Assembly: GCA_963788085.1 (NCBI GenBank)
Contig: CAWBFS010000016.1
Location: 32,556-96,555, forward strand
Direction of reading: 5' to 3'
Length of the DNA stretch: 64,000 bases
Origin: AP-15 sp963788085
Lineage (GTDB): Bacteria; Pseudomonadota; Alphaproteobacteria; ATCC43930; CGMCC-115725
The notes below the pieces were generated by a model, which saw nothing but the letters and a program-made list of their open reading frames with translations, made no database searches and was not told where the DNA came from. Shown here in pieces: positions 18,489 through 28,000 of the stretch (position 1 is its first letter; each line of letters starts with the position of its first letter). Made by a program: the position numbers and the translations under genes.

Positions 18489-19683
18489 ATGTGCAGCGCA
18501 ACTCATTCTATTCCGCTTCCGGCGCCCGCCGGATGGAACCCGCGAACGGCAATCGCGGTTCGGTTTCCGGAAATGGTCGAGCTCGCCCGGTCAGCAGATC
18601 ACGAGATCCGAAGCGCGGAGACTGTGCTGGATCGGCGTGAGGCCGGCGGGGGCGATACTTCCTGCCCGCGGCAAATCCTGCGGGAGCTGCGCTGGCGGCT
18701 CGAATACACCGCCGATCCGAGCGGCATCCGCGCCACGCTCGCGCGCCTGCGCACCCGGGCCGCGTTGTCGTTGTCGCCCGCCGCGATCTCACAGGAGGCC
18801 GACGGAGCTCATGGCGCCTGCACCGATGTATGGTTTTTGAAACTCGACGCCTGCGTCGATGACATGCTCGCTGCCGATTTCGACGAACAAGTCAGGCCGC
18901 CGCGTTTTCTCGATCGCATCAACGACCCCGGCCGGCTGAAGGATTACCTCGAAAGTCTGCTCGTCTCGCGGCTGGACGAGGACGGGATCGACCGCCGCAA
19001 AGAGCTCAACTTCGCGACCGCCGACCTCGTTCGGCTGATCTTATGGCGGCGTCCGCGGAATTACCCCTGGGATGCGCGGCTCGAAACCGTCATCCGCCGC
19101 TTCATCATCGAGTGGCAGGACCCGAGCACTGGGTTCTTTGGCGCCGATTATCTGGTCGGCGGACGGCGGCTGCGGACAGCCGACCTCAGCCTTACCTTTC
19201 ACATGGCTCGCTATCTCGAGGGCGCGATCGGATACTGGCCGCAGCTCATCGACACCCTGTTCGCGATTCGTGACCACCGGTATCCCAATGGCTGGCTCGA
19301 CGAGATCGGATTGTCGAACCACAACAATTACGATGTCGCGGTCCTGTTGCAGCTCGGCTGGCCGCATATGCGCGCTGACCAGCGCCGCCGAGCCGCAGAG
19401 GAGCTTGCCGGGCTGCTCGATTGGTGCCTGACCACGGCAATTTCCCCGGACGGCGAGATTTTGGCGCGCGCGGTCGGCAAGTCGCTTCCCGAAAGCTACT
19501 ACTTCACGATCGCATTTCTCGACACCGTCGGCTATTTCGATCGCCGCAAAGCGGTTCTGGACCGAGCTCGATTTTCCGGAAGCGCCGGCGGTCCGGGAGC
19601 GGTTGAGGACCGTCTTGTTAATGCTGCCGAAAGGCGATCCAATGGCCCGCATGGCATTTGAACGCCTGCGCCGCGCCGACTGA
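18489..19683 (+). CDS. Unknown protein, probable helical toroid (frameshifted near 19555)
   Basis: About 397 residues. I do not recognise a family. The middle is helical, with repeated aromatic patterns (ADLVRLILWRRP, PSTGFFGADYLVGG, GYWPQLIDTLFAIRDHRYPNGWLDEIGLSNHNNYDVAVLL) like alpha/alpha-toroid enzymes or terpenoid-cyclase-like folds. The annotated frame degenerates after FDRRKAVL; the next frame then reads ELDFPEAPAVRERLRTVLL...RLRRAD and stops at 19681-19683, overlapping the thyX ATG (TGATG). That neat coupling argues the shifted reading is the true C-terminus. Its position after the lyase suggests a polysaccharide-related role, which is inference. Confidence 0.6.
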
Positions 19684-20624
19684 TGAGGCGGTTGACGGCA
19701 GAGCAACAGCAAGAAATCGCTGCGCAGCAGGGCGCAGCGCACGAGACGCGCCGTGCCACGGTGCCGGCGCTCGAAGCGATCCTTTACGAGCCGCTGCCCG
19801 TTCTCGATCACGGGTTTGTCCGCGTCATCGATTACATGGGCGACGATGCGGCGATCGTGCAGGCGGCCCGCGTCTCCTACGGCCGCGGCACCCGCAGGGT
19901 CAGTGAGGACCAGGGGCTCATCAATTATCTGATGCGGCATCGCCATACGACGCCGTTCGAGATGTGCGAGATCAAATACCACGTAAAGCTGCCGATTTTT
20001 GTGGCGCGGCAGTGGATTCGGCATCGCACGGCGAATGTGAACGAATACTCGGCGCGTTACTCGATCCTCGACAAGGAGTTCTATATCCCGCCCCCCGAGC
20101 ACTTGGCGCTTCAGGCGACGACAAACCGCCAGGGCCGCGGCGCGGTGCTCGAAGGGGAAGCGGCGCAGCGCGTCCTCGACCTCTTGCGCCGAGATGCGGA
20201 GCACGCCTATGCGGGCTATGCCGAATTGCTCAACGAAGGCGCATCGGGCTCGCCGATCGATCCCGAGCGGTCAGGTCTCGCCCGCGAGCTCGCCCGCATA
20301 AACCTTTCACTCGGCTTCTACACCCAGTGGTATTGGAAGACCGACCTGCACAATCTGATGCATTTCTTGTCGTTGCGCGCCGATCCCCACGCCCAATACG
20401 AGATCCGCGCCTATGCCGAAGTCATGCTGGAGACGCTTGCGCGCTGGGTCCCGATGGCCCACGCCGCCTTTCTCGAATACCGGATGAATGCGGCAACGAT
20501 TTCGGCGACCGGTGTCGCCGTCATTCGCCGGATGATCGAAGGCGAGCAGGTGGACCAGACATCGAGCGGCCTTTCGGCGCGGGAATGGCGCGAGCTGATG
20601 GCAGTGCTGGGCCGCACCCGTTAA
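19683..20624 (+). CDS. thyX: Flavin-dependent thymidylate synthase ThyX
   Basis: 313 residues. The ThyX signature RHRTANVNEYSARY lies at 114-127, and FEMCEIKYHVKLPIFVARQW precedes it as in the family. The C-terminal part has the Arg-rich dUMP-binding stretch around LSLGFYTQWYWKTDLHNLMHFLSLR. It makes dTMP from dUMP using methylene-tetrahydrofolate, FAD and NADPH. The N-terminal 30 residues are an extension beyond the usual core. Its ATG overlaps the preceding stop, implying coupled translation with an apparently unrelated upstream gene. Confidence 0.95.
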   Translation: MRRLTAEQQQEIAAQQGAAHETRRATVPALEAILYEPLPVLDHGFVRVIDYMGDDAAIVQAARVSYGRGTRRVSEDQGLINYLMRHRHTTPFEMCEIKYHVKLPIFVARQWIRHRTANVNEYSARYSILDKEFYIPPPEHLALQATTNRQGRGAVLEGEAAQRVLDLLRRDAEHAYAGYAELLNEGASGSPIDPERSGLARELARINLSLGFYTQWYWKTDLHNLMHFLSLRADPHAQYEIRAYAEVMLETLARWVPMAHAAFLEYRMNAATISATGVAVIRRMIEGEQVDQTSSGLSAREWRELMAVLGRTR

Positions 20625-20736
20625 CGGGGTGCGACCCGTCGCGTTGCCTCCCCCTTCCGCCGCTTGCTTTCGGGGAGAGCGAAAACGGGGCAGCGGAAGG
20701 GATACCTATGCGATGACGATCCGGGACGACGACGAT

Positions 20737-20760
20737 CCCCTCCCCGCTGGCGGGAGAGGG
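20737..20760. terminator. Imperfect GC-rich hairpin between thyX and the Spy-like gene
   Basis: CCCCTCCCCGC and GCGGGAGAGGG form an imperfect stem (three mismatches) with a short loop. It sits between two convergent genes and resembles the better hairpin at 45789. It may be a terminator or a REP-like repeat; there is no T-run. Confidence 0.35.
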
Positions 20761-20805
20761 CTAGGGCGGGCATCGCCACCGAGACTGGGCGATGACCCAG
20801 CGGGG

Positions 20806-21294
20806 TCAGGCGCGATGGTGCCGATGGTGGTGGGCCCCGATCAGCTGATTGGCCATTTGCTGCTGTTCCGGCGACAAGCTGGCGTATAGCGGCTTGAATG
20901 CAGTCAGAAGACGGGCGTCGTTGTCGGCCCGCATTTTCGCAAATTGCTCGCGCAACTCGAGGCGCTGTACTGCGTCCATGCCACTGCGGTTCTGTCGCGC
21001 GGTGCCAATGCTCTGATCGAGATTCTTAGCGTTTTCGCGCATTGCCGCCTCGACCTGCTGCCATTGCGTCTCCTGCGCCGGCGTGATCTTGAGCTCGGCC
21101 TTTAAGAACGCGATGCGTCCATCGACGAATTGTCCGGGCATCATCCGGCCCATCTCGTGATGGCGCGCCTCGCTTGGCGCCGCAGTGGAATTCGCCGGCC
21201 CCGGCGGGGTTTGCGCCAAGGCGGGAGTCAGTCCGACCCCAGCAACGCCGGTAAAGAGTGCCGCAGCGAGTAACGGCGTACGCAACCTGATCAT
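20806..21294 (-). CDS. Periplasmic Spy/CpxP-like LTXXQ-motif protein
   Basis: 162 residues. The N-terminus is a signal peptide ending near ALAQ (LLAAALFTGVAGVGLTPALA). The mature part is helical, with two LTxxQ-like motifs: LKITPAQETQWQ and LSPEQQQMANQL. The family acts as periplasmic stress proteins or ATP-independent chaperones. The His-rich tail (HHHRHHRA) could bind metal. Several Met residues (HHEMGRMMPGQ) add to that impression. No partner regulator is adjacent. Confidence 0.82.
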   Translation of the reverse strand: MIRLRTPLLAAALFTGVAGVGLTPALAQTPPGPANSTAAPSEARHHEMGRMMPGQFVDGRIAFLKAELKITPAQETQWQQVEAAMRENAKNLDQSIGTARQNRSGMDAVQRLELREQFAKMRADNDARLLTAFKPLYASLSPEQQQMANQLIGAHHHRHHRA

Positions 21295-21411
21295 TTCCGA
21301 CCTCTGTTATGAACGGGGCTCGTGCCCCTCATCCATGACTTACGGACCAGCGGATCGGCGCATACCCGGCAAAATCGCACATTACAGCGATTTAATAAGG
21401 CCGCCGGCGGT

Positions 21412-22605
21412 TTACACCACCGTGACCGGGTAGCCCACAATAGCGCTGAAGTTCTTGCGCATGTTGTTGTACCGCGGTTCCAGTGACTGCACGCGGCCTA
21501 CCTCGTCGGTGGCCCGGGACATCAGACTGTACGTGCCCCTCCGGCGGGCATCCCAGCGATAGGACCAGCGCACCCACATAAACCGGTCGCGCGGCTGTTC
21601 GATATGGGCGCAGTGCCAAGTTTCTCCGCCGTCGACGCTCACCTCCACCTGGTCGATGGCGCCGGCGCCGCTCCACGCGTAGCCCCGGATCATGTGGATG
21701 CCGGCGGACATCGTCTCGGTATCGTCGTTCGGTTGGGTAATAATGGATTTCACGCCTATGGTAGTGATCAGCTCCTTGTTGGGGTCGTCAGCCGAGTTGC
21801 CGTAGTAGTAGAACTGGTAGTGGTACCAGCAGTTCGGCTCCGGTTCCATGATCTCGATCTTGGTGAGCCACTTCACCGACCAGTTTCCCGACCAGCCCGG
21901 CACCAGCAGACGTACGGGGGCGCCGTGGAGGTGCTCCAACAACTGGCCATTCTGCGCCCAGGCCAGAATGGTGTCGGGGTGGAGCGCCTTTTCGATGGGC
22001 AAACCCTTGTCGTAATAGAAGGGTTTGGTGCCCTCGGCGGCCGTGGGCGGCACACCGAGATCGTTGCCCTCGGCCCGCACGTAGAGCGACTTGGCGGTCA
22101 GGCCAGCCTCGTGCAGCACGGCCGCCAGTGGCGCGCCGGTCCACTCACTGGCGCTCAGGATCATTCCTTCTTGGGTGCGAGAGGGTCGCGGGCCTTCGCC
22201 CTTGAGATACTCGAAGAAGGTGGCGTCGCTGCCGGAACACTCCATGACGGTGCGGACGCTGCGCCCAGGGAAGCGCCGCAACTGATCGAAATTGAGGGTC
22301 AGAGGAGACTTGACCTCACCGACGATCTTCAGCTCCCACCTGTCGGTCTCCACAACCGGCGGCACTGCGAAATGCTGGACGGTATAGTGCAGGTTGGTCG
22401 GCGTGATGAGCCCCTCCAGGTCCATTACCGGCGTCCTGATCCGCACCGTGCGGCCCTCGTCGTCCGTCAGAACGACCGGGTTTACGTCTTTGGTAGGCCA
22501 ACCGTGCCAGCTGCCGGTCTTCTTCGCGTTGGCCGGGTCCGAACTGACCGGTTGATCCATGCGCAGAAAACCGGGGACTGCGCCTTCCTCTTTCACCGCA
22601 GCCAT
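21412..22605 (-). CDS. Sulfite oxidase-family molybdopterin oxidoreductase
   Basis: 397 residues. The Mo-cofactor domain has DRWELKIVGEV followed by RTVMECSGSD, where Cys is the expected molybdenum ligand. Next come WTGAPLAAVL, GVPPTAAEGTKPFYY and PVRLLVPGWSGNWSVKWLTKIEI. The C-terminal dimerisation domain shows IRGYAWSGAGAIDQVEVSVDGGETW and WVRWSYRWDA. No haem domain and no Tat or Sec signal is visible, unlike many periplasmic sulfite dehydrogenases. It is third in an operon (9 bases after the aldolase), so it may serve a catabolic route and not sulfite detoxification alone. Confidence 0.85.
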   Translation of the reverse strand: MAAVKEEGAVPGFLRMDQPVSSDPANAKKTGSWHGWPTKDVNPVVLTDDEGRTVRIRTPVMDLEGLITPTNLHYTVQHFAVPPVVETDRWELKIVGEVKSPLTLNFDQLRRFPGRSVRTVMECSGSDATFFEYLKGEGPRPSRTQEGMILSASEWTGAPLAAVLHEAGLTAKSLYVRAEGNDLGVPPTAAEGTKPFYYDKGLPIEKALHPDTILAWAQNGQLLEHLHGAPVRLLVPGWSGNWSVKWLTKIEIMEPEPNCWYHYQFYYYGNSADDPNKELITTIGVKSIITQPNDDTETMSAGIHMIRGYAWSGAGAIDQVEVSVDGGETWHCAHIEQPRDRFMWVRWSYRWDARRRGTYSLMSRATDEVGRVQSLEPRYNNMRKNFSAIVGYPVTVV

Positions 22606-22614
22606 GCTCCCTCC

Positions 22615-23406
22615 CTAGCTCGGCGAAAGCTTCCGCAGAAACCCGGTGCGCTGGGCCGCGCCGGCCGCCATAAAGGCAGCGTCCTGGCCCGCCAGGATGA
22701 AACGCGCGCCCATCTCGATATAGCGCGGCATGATCGTCTCGTTGTAAACGCCCGCCATGCCCGGAAACTTTCCGTGCTTGCGCGCGGCCGCAATCATCGC
22801 CCGATAAGCGTCTGCCACGCGCTCGTTGCCGAAATCCCCGTGGATGCCCATTTCGGCGCACAAATCGTTGGTGCCGATCAGCAGCACATCGACTCCAGGC
22901 ACGGCAGCGATCTCTTCGGCATTGGCGATCGCGGTCGGCGTCTCGAGCATGACGACAGTCAGATTGGCGGCGTTGAGTGCGGCTGAGGCTTCGCCCGAGC
23001 TCGCGGAGCGCAGCCCGTAATGCGGCCCGATGCCGCCCATCGAGCGGTGGCCGACTGGCGGATATTTCAGCCGGTTGACGACCTCGCGGGCTTCGGCCGC
23101 GGTATCCACATGCGGCATTACGATGCCGAGCGCGCCATTGTCGAGCGCCCGTGTGGCGATGGCATATTCGCCGTTGGGCACGCGCGCGATCGGCGCAATG
23201 CCGGCATCGAGCGCGGCGGTCGAGATCTGCGCGCAGGCTTCGAGCGACATGACGCCATGCTCCATGTCGAGAAACAGCCAATCGAAGCCGGCTACCGCCA
23301 TCGCCTTGGCGATTTCGACGCTGCGCGTCATGCGCACGCCGACCCCGAGTGACAGCTGGCCTTGATCGAGCTTTTCGCGAGCGGCATTGCGGACGGTAGC
23401 GGGCAT
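22615..23406 (-). CDS. HpcH/HpaI-family aldolase
   Basis: 263 residues. The class II pyruvate-aldolase barrel shows FLDMEHGVMSLE (metal-site Glu), IARVPNGE, GALGIVMPHVDTAAEA, VVMLETPTAIANAEEIAAVPGVDVLLIGTNDL and a typical GxxG region. Family members cleave 4-hydroxy-2-oxo acids to pyruvate or oxaloacetate plus an aldehyde using Mg or Mn. It lies 11 bases after the hydrolase and 9 bases before the sulfite-oxidase-like gene, so all three are probably cotranscribed. Confidence 0.88.
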   Translation of the reverse strand: MPATVRNAAREKLDQGQLSLGVGVRMTRSVEIAKAMAVAGFDWLFLDMEHGVMSLEACAQISTAALDAGIAPIARVPNGEYAIATRALDNGALGIVMPHVDTAAEAREVVNRLKYPPVGHRSMGGIGPHYGLRSASSGEASAALNAANLTVVMLETPTAIANAEEIAAVPGVDVLLIGTNDLCAEMGIHGDFGNERVADAYRAMIAAARKHGKFPGMAGVYNETIMPRYIEMGARFILAGQDAAFMAAGAAQRTGFLRKLSPS

Positions 23407-23417
23407 TGGTGGCTCCC

Positions 23418-24894
23418 TTATGTCAATGTGGCGATGGCGGTGGCGATGACGCGGTTCAGACCCGCCAAATCCATCGGATAATCGGTCTCATTGGCGACCG
23501 CTACCGTCAAGCGGTGGCGGCGCAAGATGAAGATGCGCTGGTCCGACGCGCCGGATGCCCAGGCAGTCTCCGGAGGCAGATCCGGGAACAGGCGGTCGGT
23601 GTTGGCGCGGAAGCACGCCGCGTAGCTGGTGCCGGTATGTGTCGGGGTCAGCGCGTAGTCAGCCCATCCGGGCGGCAGCAGGCGCTCGCCATCCCAGACG
23701 CCGTCTTGCAGGTAGAGAACCCCAATCTTGGCGTAATCGCGCAAAGTGGCAAAGCCAGCGCCAGAGGCGATCAGGTTCCCGGCGATGTCCGCGGAATGCT
23801 GATAGCTCGCCATGCCGAGCCGGTCGGCGAGCAAGCCATAGACGGTCCGGTGATACGGCAGGCCGCGGCGCGCGATCTGGTCGCGGATAACGGCGCCGAG
23901 CACATTGGGTCCGGCATTGATGTAGCGGAACACCGATCCCGGGATCGTCGCAACGATCGAGCGCTGCGCCGCCTCGAACGCGTCAGTCGCGTCCTGATAG
24001 ACCGAGCTGTTCTCGAACCCGAGCGTCGTCCGCCCGTCTTCGTGTTGCACCGGAAAGCCGAGCCCCGAGCGCATGCGCAAGAGGTGATCCAATGTGATCA
24101 GCCGATGGATCGGCGCGCGGGTCGCGCCACAGCGGCGCCGGTGCCGGATCATAGACCGAGGCGAGCCAGCCCTCATGGATCAAGCGGCCGAGCAGGGTGC
24201 AGGTGATCGCCTTCGTCATGGACCAGCTCGGCGTCGCGCGACCGGCCATGCCGAATGCACTGTAGCGCTCGCATAAGATCCGATCCGGCGTCGCGATCAG
24301 GATGCCGTAAGCACCGGCCGAGTTGGCGAAGAAATGGTCCAGGGCATCGGCCAGCGCAGAGGGCGCCGGCGGCGGTGTTTCGACCGCCGCGCCCAATGGC
24401 CACGGGCGCTCGGCATCCGGCAGCTGACGCGCGATCGGCTGCGGATCGAACAGCGGCGCGGGATGCTCGCCCAGCAGAATGCCGCCATAACCGGGGCGGG
24501 CGATCGCCGCGCCCAGCACCGGCTCGCCGAAATCGGGATCGTTCCACACGATCTTGACGCGGCGATCGCCGTGGTCGGTCTCGATCGTGATGTCTCCGGC
24601 GCGATGGGCCGCTATCAACGGAGCGGGGTCGTCAGCCGCGGGGCGCGAGGCGAGGTCTCCGGGCGCGGCGACCGGCCGCCAGCGAAAATGCCGGTCGGCC
24701 GTCTCGCGATCCAGGCCGCTTACGTAAAGCATGTCGACCATGCGCTTGGCGGCGAAATTCACGGTGCGCTGGCGCAGCGACCGCGCCGACGCATCGCATA
24801 CGATCGGATCGGGCGGTCCGGAGCCGAAGGGCTGCGGCGTACGGTCGAAGGTCGGCTCGACCGGCTGCGTCGGAGCCGCAGGTTCGTTCTTCAT
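23418..24894 (-). CDS. Serine hydrolase of the beta-lactamase fold (NylB/EstB-like), frameshifted near 24115
   Basis: Two frames form one protein of about 490 residues. The N-part (24894 to about 24115) includes GAYGILIATPDRILCERYSAFG and the SxxK nucleophile in SWSMTKAIT. The C-part (to 23418) includes the YxN-like FRYINAG and a C-terminal GASDQRIFILRRHRLTVAV. This is the class C beta-lactamase / 6-aminohexanoate-dimer hydrolase fold that cleaves amides or esters. No signal peptide is evident. First gene of a putative catabolic operon. One base indel breaks it; both halves are well conserved. Confidence 0.75.
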
Positions 24895-25138
24895 ATAGCC
24901 GCCTCCTCATGATGGGCGAAGGATCCCACGGAAATCTTGGAATCCGTGGATTAGCTTCGGGCTTTGGATTTGTTCAGGTTCACGGCCGCGCGAATGAGAG
25001 TTTTCAACGCCTCCTCGTTTATCTTCTCGCCCTCCCGAAGTCGATGGCACGCCTTGTGTTCCCACAAGACTGGAGTTGAAGAGGCCCGAGGGATCCTTCA
25101 GAGCCGCCCCTTTGGCGAAGGTCATCTTCACGACGTTT

Positions 25139-26645
25139 GCGGCGGCTCCGGATTTTTGGACAGCGGGAGAAGCTAAAGGCTGACCGGTCCAGAGGGGGCG
25201 TGAGACGTGGGCGAAAAGCGGAAGCAGCACAGCGCAGAGTTCAAAGCCTGCCCCGGCGAAGGCCGGGGCGCGGGTGGCGATGGCGGCGCTTTCGGGGGAG
25301 AAGACCCTGGCGGAGCTGTCGGCGGAGTTTGGGGTTCATCCCGATGATGATCAGCAACTGGAAGCAGGAGCTGGTGAAGCGTGCGGGGGAGCTGTTTGCG
25401 CGCGGCAGCAAGGCGCCGGCGGCCGCGGACGCGCAGATAGAGGGTGATCGACGATCTGCACCGCAAGATCGGACAGCTGCAGGTCGAGTGCGATTTTCTT
25501 GCCGGGCAGCCCGCCATCTCCCGATTACTGCGAGGCGGGCGATGATCGCGCCGGGAGCGGGGCTGTCCGTAAGCCGGCAATGCGCACTGCTCGCGGTGGC
25601 GCGCAGCAGCTTCTACTACCGGCCCCGGCCGGACTAAGGGGAGGAACTCGAGCTTCTGGAGCGGCTCGACCGGATTTTTACCAATGATCCGGTCTACGGC
25701 AGCCGCCGTCTTCAAGTGGCGCTGTTGCGAGGGGGGACATCCGATCGGGCGTCGACGCGTCCGGCGGCTGATGAGAAAGCTCGGGCTGTGGGCGGTCAGG
25801 CCGAAGCGGAACACCAGCAAGCGGCATCCCGGGCACCAGGTCTACCCGTACCTCCTGCGCGGCAAGACGATCGACCGGGCTGAACCAAGTGTGGGCTGCT
25901 GACATAACCTACATACCGATGCGGCAAGGGTTTTTATACCTGGTTGCGATCATCGACTGGGCGACCCGACGAGTGCTGTCCTGGCGGCTGTCGAACACGC
26001 TCACGGCAGGGTTCTGCGTCGAGGCGCTGAACGAGGCCCTCGTCCGGTTCGGCAAGCCCGGCATCTTCAATACCGATCAGGGGGCGCAATTCGCCAGCTT
26101 TGAGTTCACCCAGATGCTGCGGATCATGGGATCCAGATCAGCATGGACGGACGCGGACGCTGCCACGACAACATCTTTGTCGAGCCCTTGTGGTGGACGG
26201 TGAAGCACGAATGGGTCTACCTGCGACCAGTGGCCGACGGCATCGAACAGAAGCGCAGCCTTGGCGAGTTCTTCGACTGGTATAATCTGCGGCGTCCGCA
26301 TCAGGCACTCGGCTGGCGAACACCGGATGAGGCTTACCTCGGCCAATCGATGGCGGCGACGGCACTGGCCGCCTGACGCGATGCCGAGGTGGTGCTATGA
26401 GTTGTGGACAGTCGGCTGCGCCGATCCCCGCCTACCCGCGCCAGCGCGGTCCCCTCACGACAAGCCGGGGAAAACGCCATGCGTTTCCCCCACCTTGCCC
26501 ACAGGTCGGCGGCTGCCCACAAGCTTCACAGCACCCCACAACAAGACAGGATGAATTTGATTTCGGGAAAACCTGAAACCAGCAGCCGGCTACCGGCCTT
26601 TAGCTTATTCCTCCCCGGAAGCTGTCCAAACAACCGGGACGTCGC
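25139..26645 (+). mobile_element. Decayed IS3-family insertion sequence
   Basis: About 1.5 kb bounded by imperfect inverted repeats. The left end (25139-25180) and the reverse complement of the right end (26596-26645) share GCG.CGt.CCGG..TTTGGACAGC, then AAGCTAAAGGC, with an internal gap of about nine bases in the left copy. It carries an IS3-type transposase remnant on the plus strand. No clear target duplication; GTT occurs beside both ends. It interrupts the DUF1801 gene. Ends are assigned from the repeats and the host-gene junction, and could be off by a few bases. Confidence 0.75.
25207..26376 (+). pseudogene. IS3-family transposase (OrfA/OrfB) with several frameshifts
   Basis: OrfA begins at GTG 25207 (GEKRKQHSAEFKA) and continues ALSGEKTLAELSAEFGVHP, then MISNWKQELVKRAGELFARG in a shifted frame. 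OrfB pieces follow: LSVSRQCALLAVARSSFYYRP, RRRVRRLMRKLGLWAVRP, VWAADITYIPMRQGFLYLVAIIDWATRR (first Asp), NTDQGAQFASFEF (second Asp) and HDNIFVEPLWWTVKHEWVYL (Glu), ending RRPHQALGWRTPDEAY. The rve integrase DDE residues are all there but in different frames, with an in-frame stop near 25637. Inactive unless the breaks are sequencing errors. Confidence 0.85.
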
Positions 26646-26959
26646 TAGTTCTTTCTAGGTCTCGCCCGTGCAAATCATCCCGTCGCGATACCAGTTGGGA
26701 CGCCTCGCCATTTCCATTCCTCAACGACGTCGGGCACTGCCTCCTTGATCAAGGTACGGAGCCGGCTCAGCATCTCGCCCCGCCAATCGCCGAGCTCCTT
26801 GATTCTGGCGTTTATCAGCTGAGAGGGAGATTTGCCTTTCTGCGCGACCTGCTCTCACTTCCGGTCCTTCTTTTGCATCATCCGATCAGGTTGCGTCTGC
26901 CTCATCGCCGCCGCGGAAAGCGGGGTCCAAACGTAACCGTGAGGTCGCTTTCCCCTACG

Positions 26960-26977
26960 TTCCCGCCTTCGCGGGAA
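26960..26977. repeat. REP-like palindrome (7-bp stem, 4-base loop)
   Basis: TTCCCGC-CTTC-GCGGGAA is a perfect hairpin followed by TGACG. A similar hairpin followed by TGACA lies at 50134-50151, so these look like members of an interspersed repeat family. The remaining sequence between 26882 and 27109 shows no gene. Confidence 0.7.
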
Positions 26978-27109
26978 TGACGAACCAATATGGTCGGAAG
27001 CCGACTTGGTCCCGAGGCTAAGACGACGACGAAGTACGACCCCCATCGCAAGCCCGGCCTCCCCGTCACCCAACTCCATGATCCCAGCTTTCACCCGTTC
27101 CGAAGAGCT

Positions 27110-27519
27110 TCAATCTATCCGCGCCAAGACCTGCTCCAGGCCCGCAAAGAACTCTGCCACCCGCCCTTGGCGCCCTCGTAGTACTGCGGCTGATCCGGCC
27201 GGAAGCCCGACTGCTCCATGCGCAGGTGGGTCCCCGTGCTCGTAGGGGTGAGAATCCAGGTGACGACACTCTCGAGACCATAGGCCGCCCACGTATAAGA
27301 CAGCGTTTTGTTCGGCTCGACTGCCAGAACCTGACAGTCGACAGCGCCCCAGTCTGCGCGAAGATCGAAACGGTGACCGACAATTGGCTCGAAGTCGTTC
27401 TTCATCAGCCACTCCTCGATCAGGTGTGGTTGCGTGAGCGCGCGCCAGATCTTCTCAGGCGGATAAGGGATTTCTCGTTCGAGAATGACGGAAAGCGCTC
27501 CGGTCGCGGGTTTGCTCAT
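27110..27519 (-). CDS. SRPBCC / AHSA1-domain protein (frameshift near 27157)
   Basis: About 136 residues. The Bet v1-like fold starts VILEREIPYPPEKIWRALTQPHLIEEWLM and continues KTLSYTWAAYGLESVVTWIL and THLRMEQSGF. The present frame ends QSSLRAWSRSWRG; the next frame gives the expected EFFAGLEQVLARID and stops at 27110. One base is probably missing or added near 27157. Its ATG overlaps the stop of the ArsR gene by four bases. ArsR-AHSA1 pairs are common; the ligand is unknown. Confidence 0.82.
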
Positions 27520-27839
27520 TGGTCCATCCTTTTGAGTAGGTCTTCGAGGTGGTCGAACCGGCTCTGCCAGAACCCGACCATGTGGCTTGTCCAGTCAATC
27601 AGCGGGGCCAACGCGCCGAGTTGCGCGCTGTAGTGCGTCCGGCGACCTTCATGGCGGTCGCGCACCAGCCCAGCCTGCTTCAGGACCCCCAGATGCTTCG
27701 AGACGGCCGGCTGCGAGACCCCGGACCGAACCGTCAGAGCCCGGACGGTCTGGTCTCCGTCCCGACACAGCCGCTCGAAGATGGCCCGTCGCGTCGGATC
27801 GGCGAGCGTTCTGAAGAGCACATCGTGATCGTTCGGCAT
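27516..27839 (-). CDS. ArsR-family transcriptional regulator
   Basis: 107 residues. The winged helix includes FRTLADPTRRAIFERLCRDGDQTVRAL, then the recognition helix SGVSQPAVSKHLGVLKQAGLV and the wing RDRHEGRRTHYSAQ. No metal-binding cysteine pair is seen, so it belongs to the metal-independent group usually paired with an AHSA1 protein, as here. It probably represses its own two-gene operon. It diverges from the DUF917 gene across a 500-base region. Confidence 0.9.
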   Translation of the reverse strand: MPNDHDVLFRTLADPTRRAIFERLCRDGDQTVRALTVRSGVSQPAVSKHLGVLKQAGLVRDRHEGRRTHYSAQLGALAPLIDWTSHMVGFWQSRFDHLEDLLKRMDQ

Positions 27840-27971
27840 TTGGAATCGATAACCTGCAGGTTATTGATTGACGTATAACCACTGAGATATGTATGGGTCA
27901 AGCGGGAGCGTGGAGCGGCAACAATCGGCATCCTCGCTCGTTTGTGTTTGCTTTACTCACATGAGGATTCG

Positions 27972-28000
27972 TTGACAAATTAGCAAAAGTCTGCTAATAT
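27972..28000 (+). promoter_or_regulatory. Near-perfect sigma-70 promoter with an embedded 20-bp operator
   Basis: TTGACA at 27972-27977 and TAATAT at 27995-28000 are separated by exactly 17 bases. The spacer contains the inverted repeat ATTAGCA (27979-27985) and TGCTAAT (27992-27998), six bases apart, so a dimeric repressor bound there would cover the promoter. Transcription would run towards the DUF917-hydantoinase genes. Which regulator binds is unknown; the divergent ArsR protein is one candidate. Confidence 0.7.

Larger units (their letters stand above)
24951..26881 (-). pseudogene. DUF1801 gene split by an IS element
   Basis: The N-terminal half lies at about 26646-26881 (minus): SPSQLINARIKELGDWRGEM and EAVPDVVEEWKWRG, then DGMICTGET after a frameshift. 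The C-terminal half lies at 24951-25138: NVVKMTFAKGAALKDPSGLFNSSL, then EGEKINEEALKTLIRAAVNLNKSK after another frameshift. Together they make a DUF1801 protein (YdhG/YjbR-like fold) of about 135 residues. Frameshifts on both sides of the insertion show it is dead. Removing 25139-26645 nearly restores the family sequence. Confidence 0.82.
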
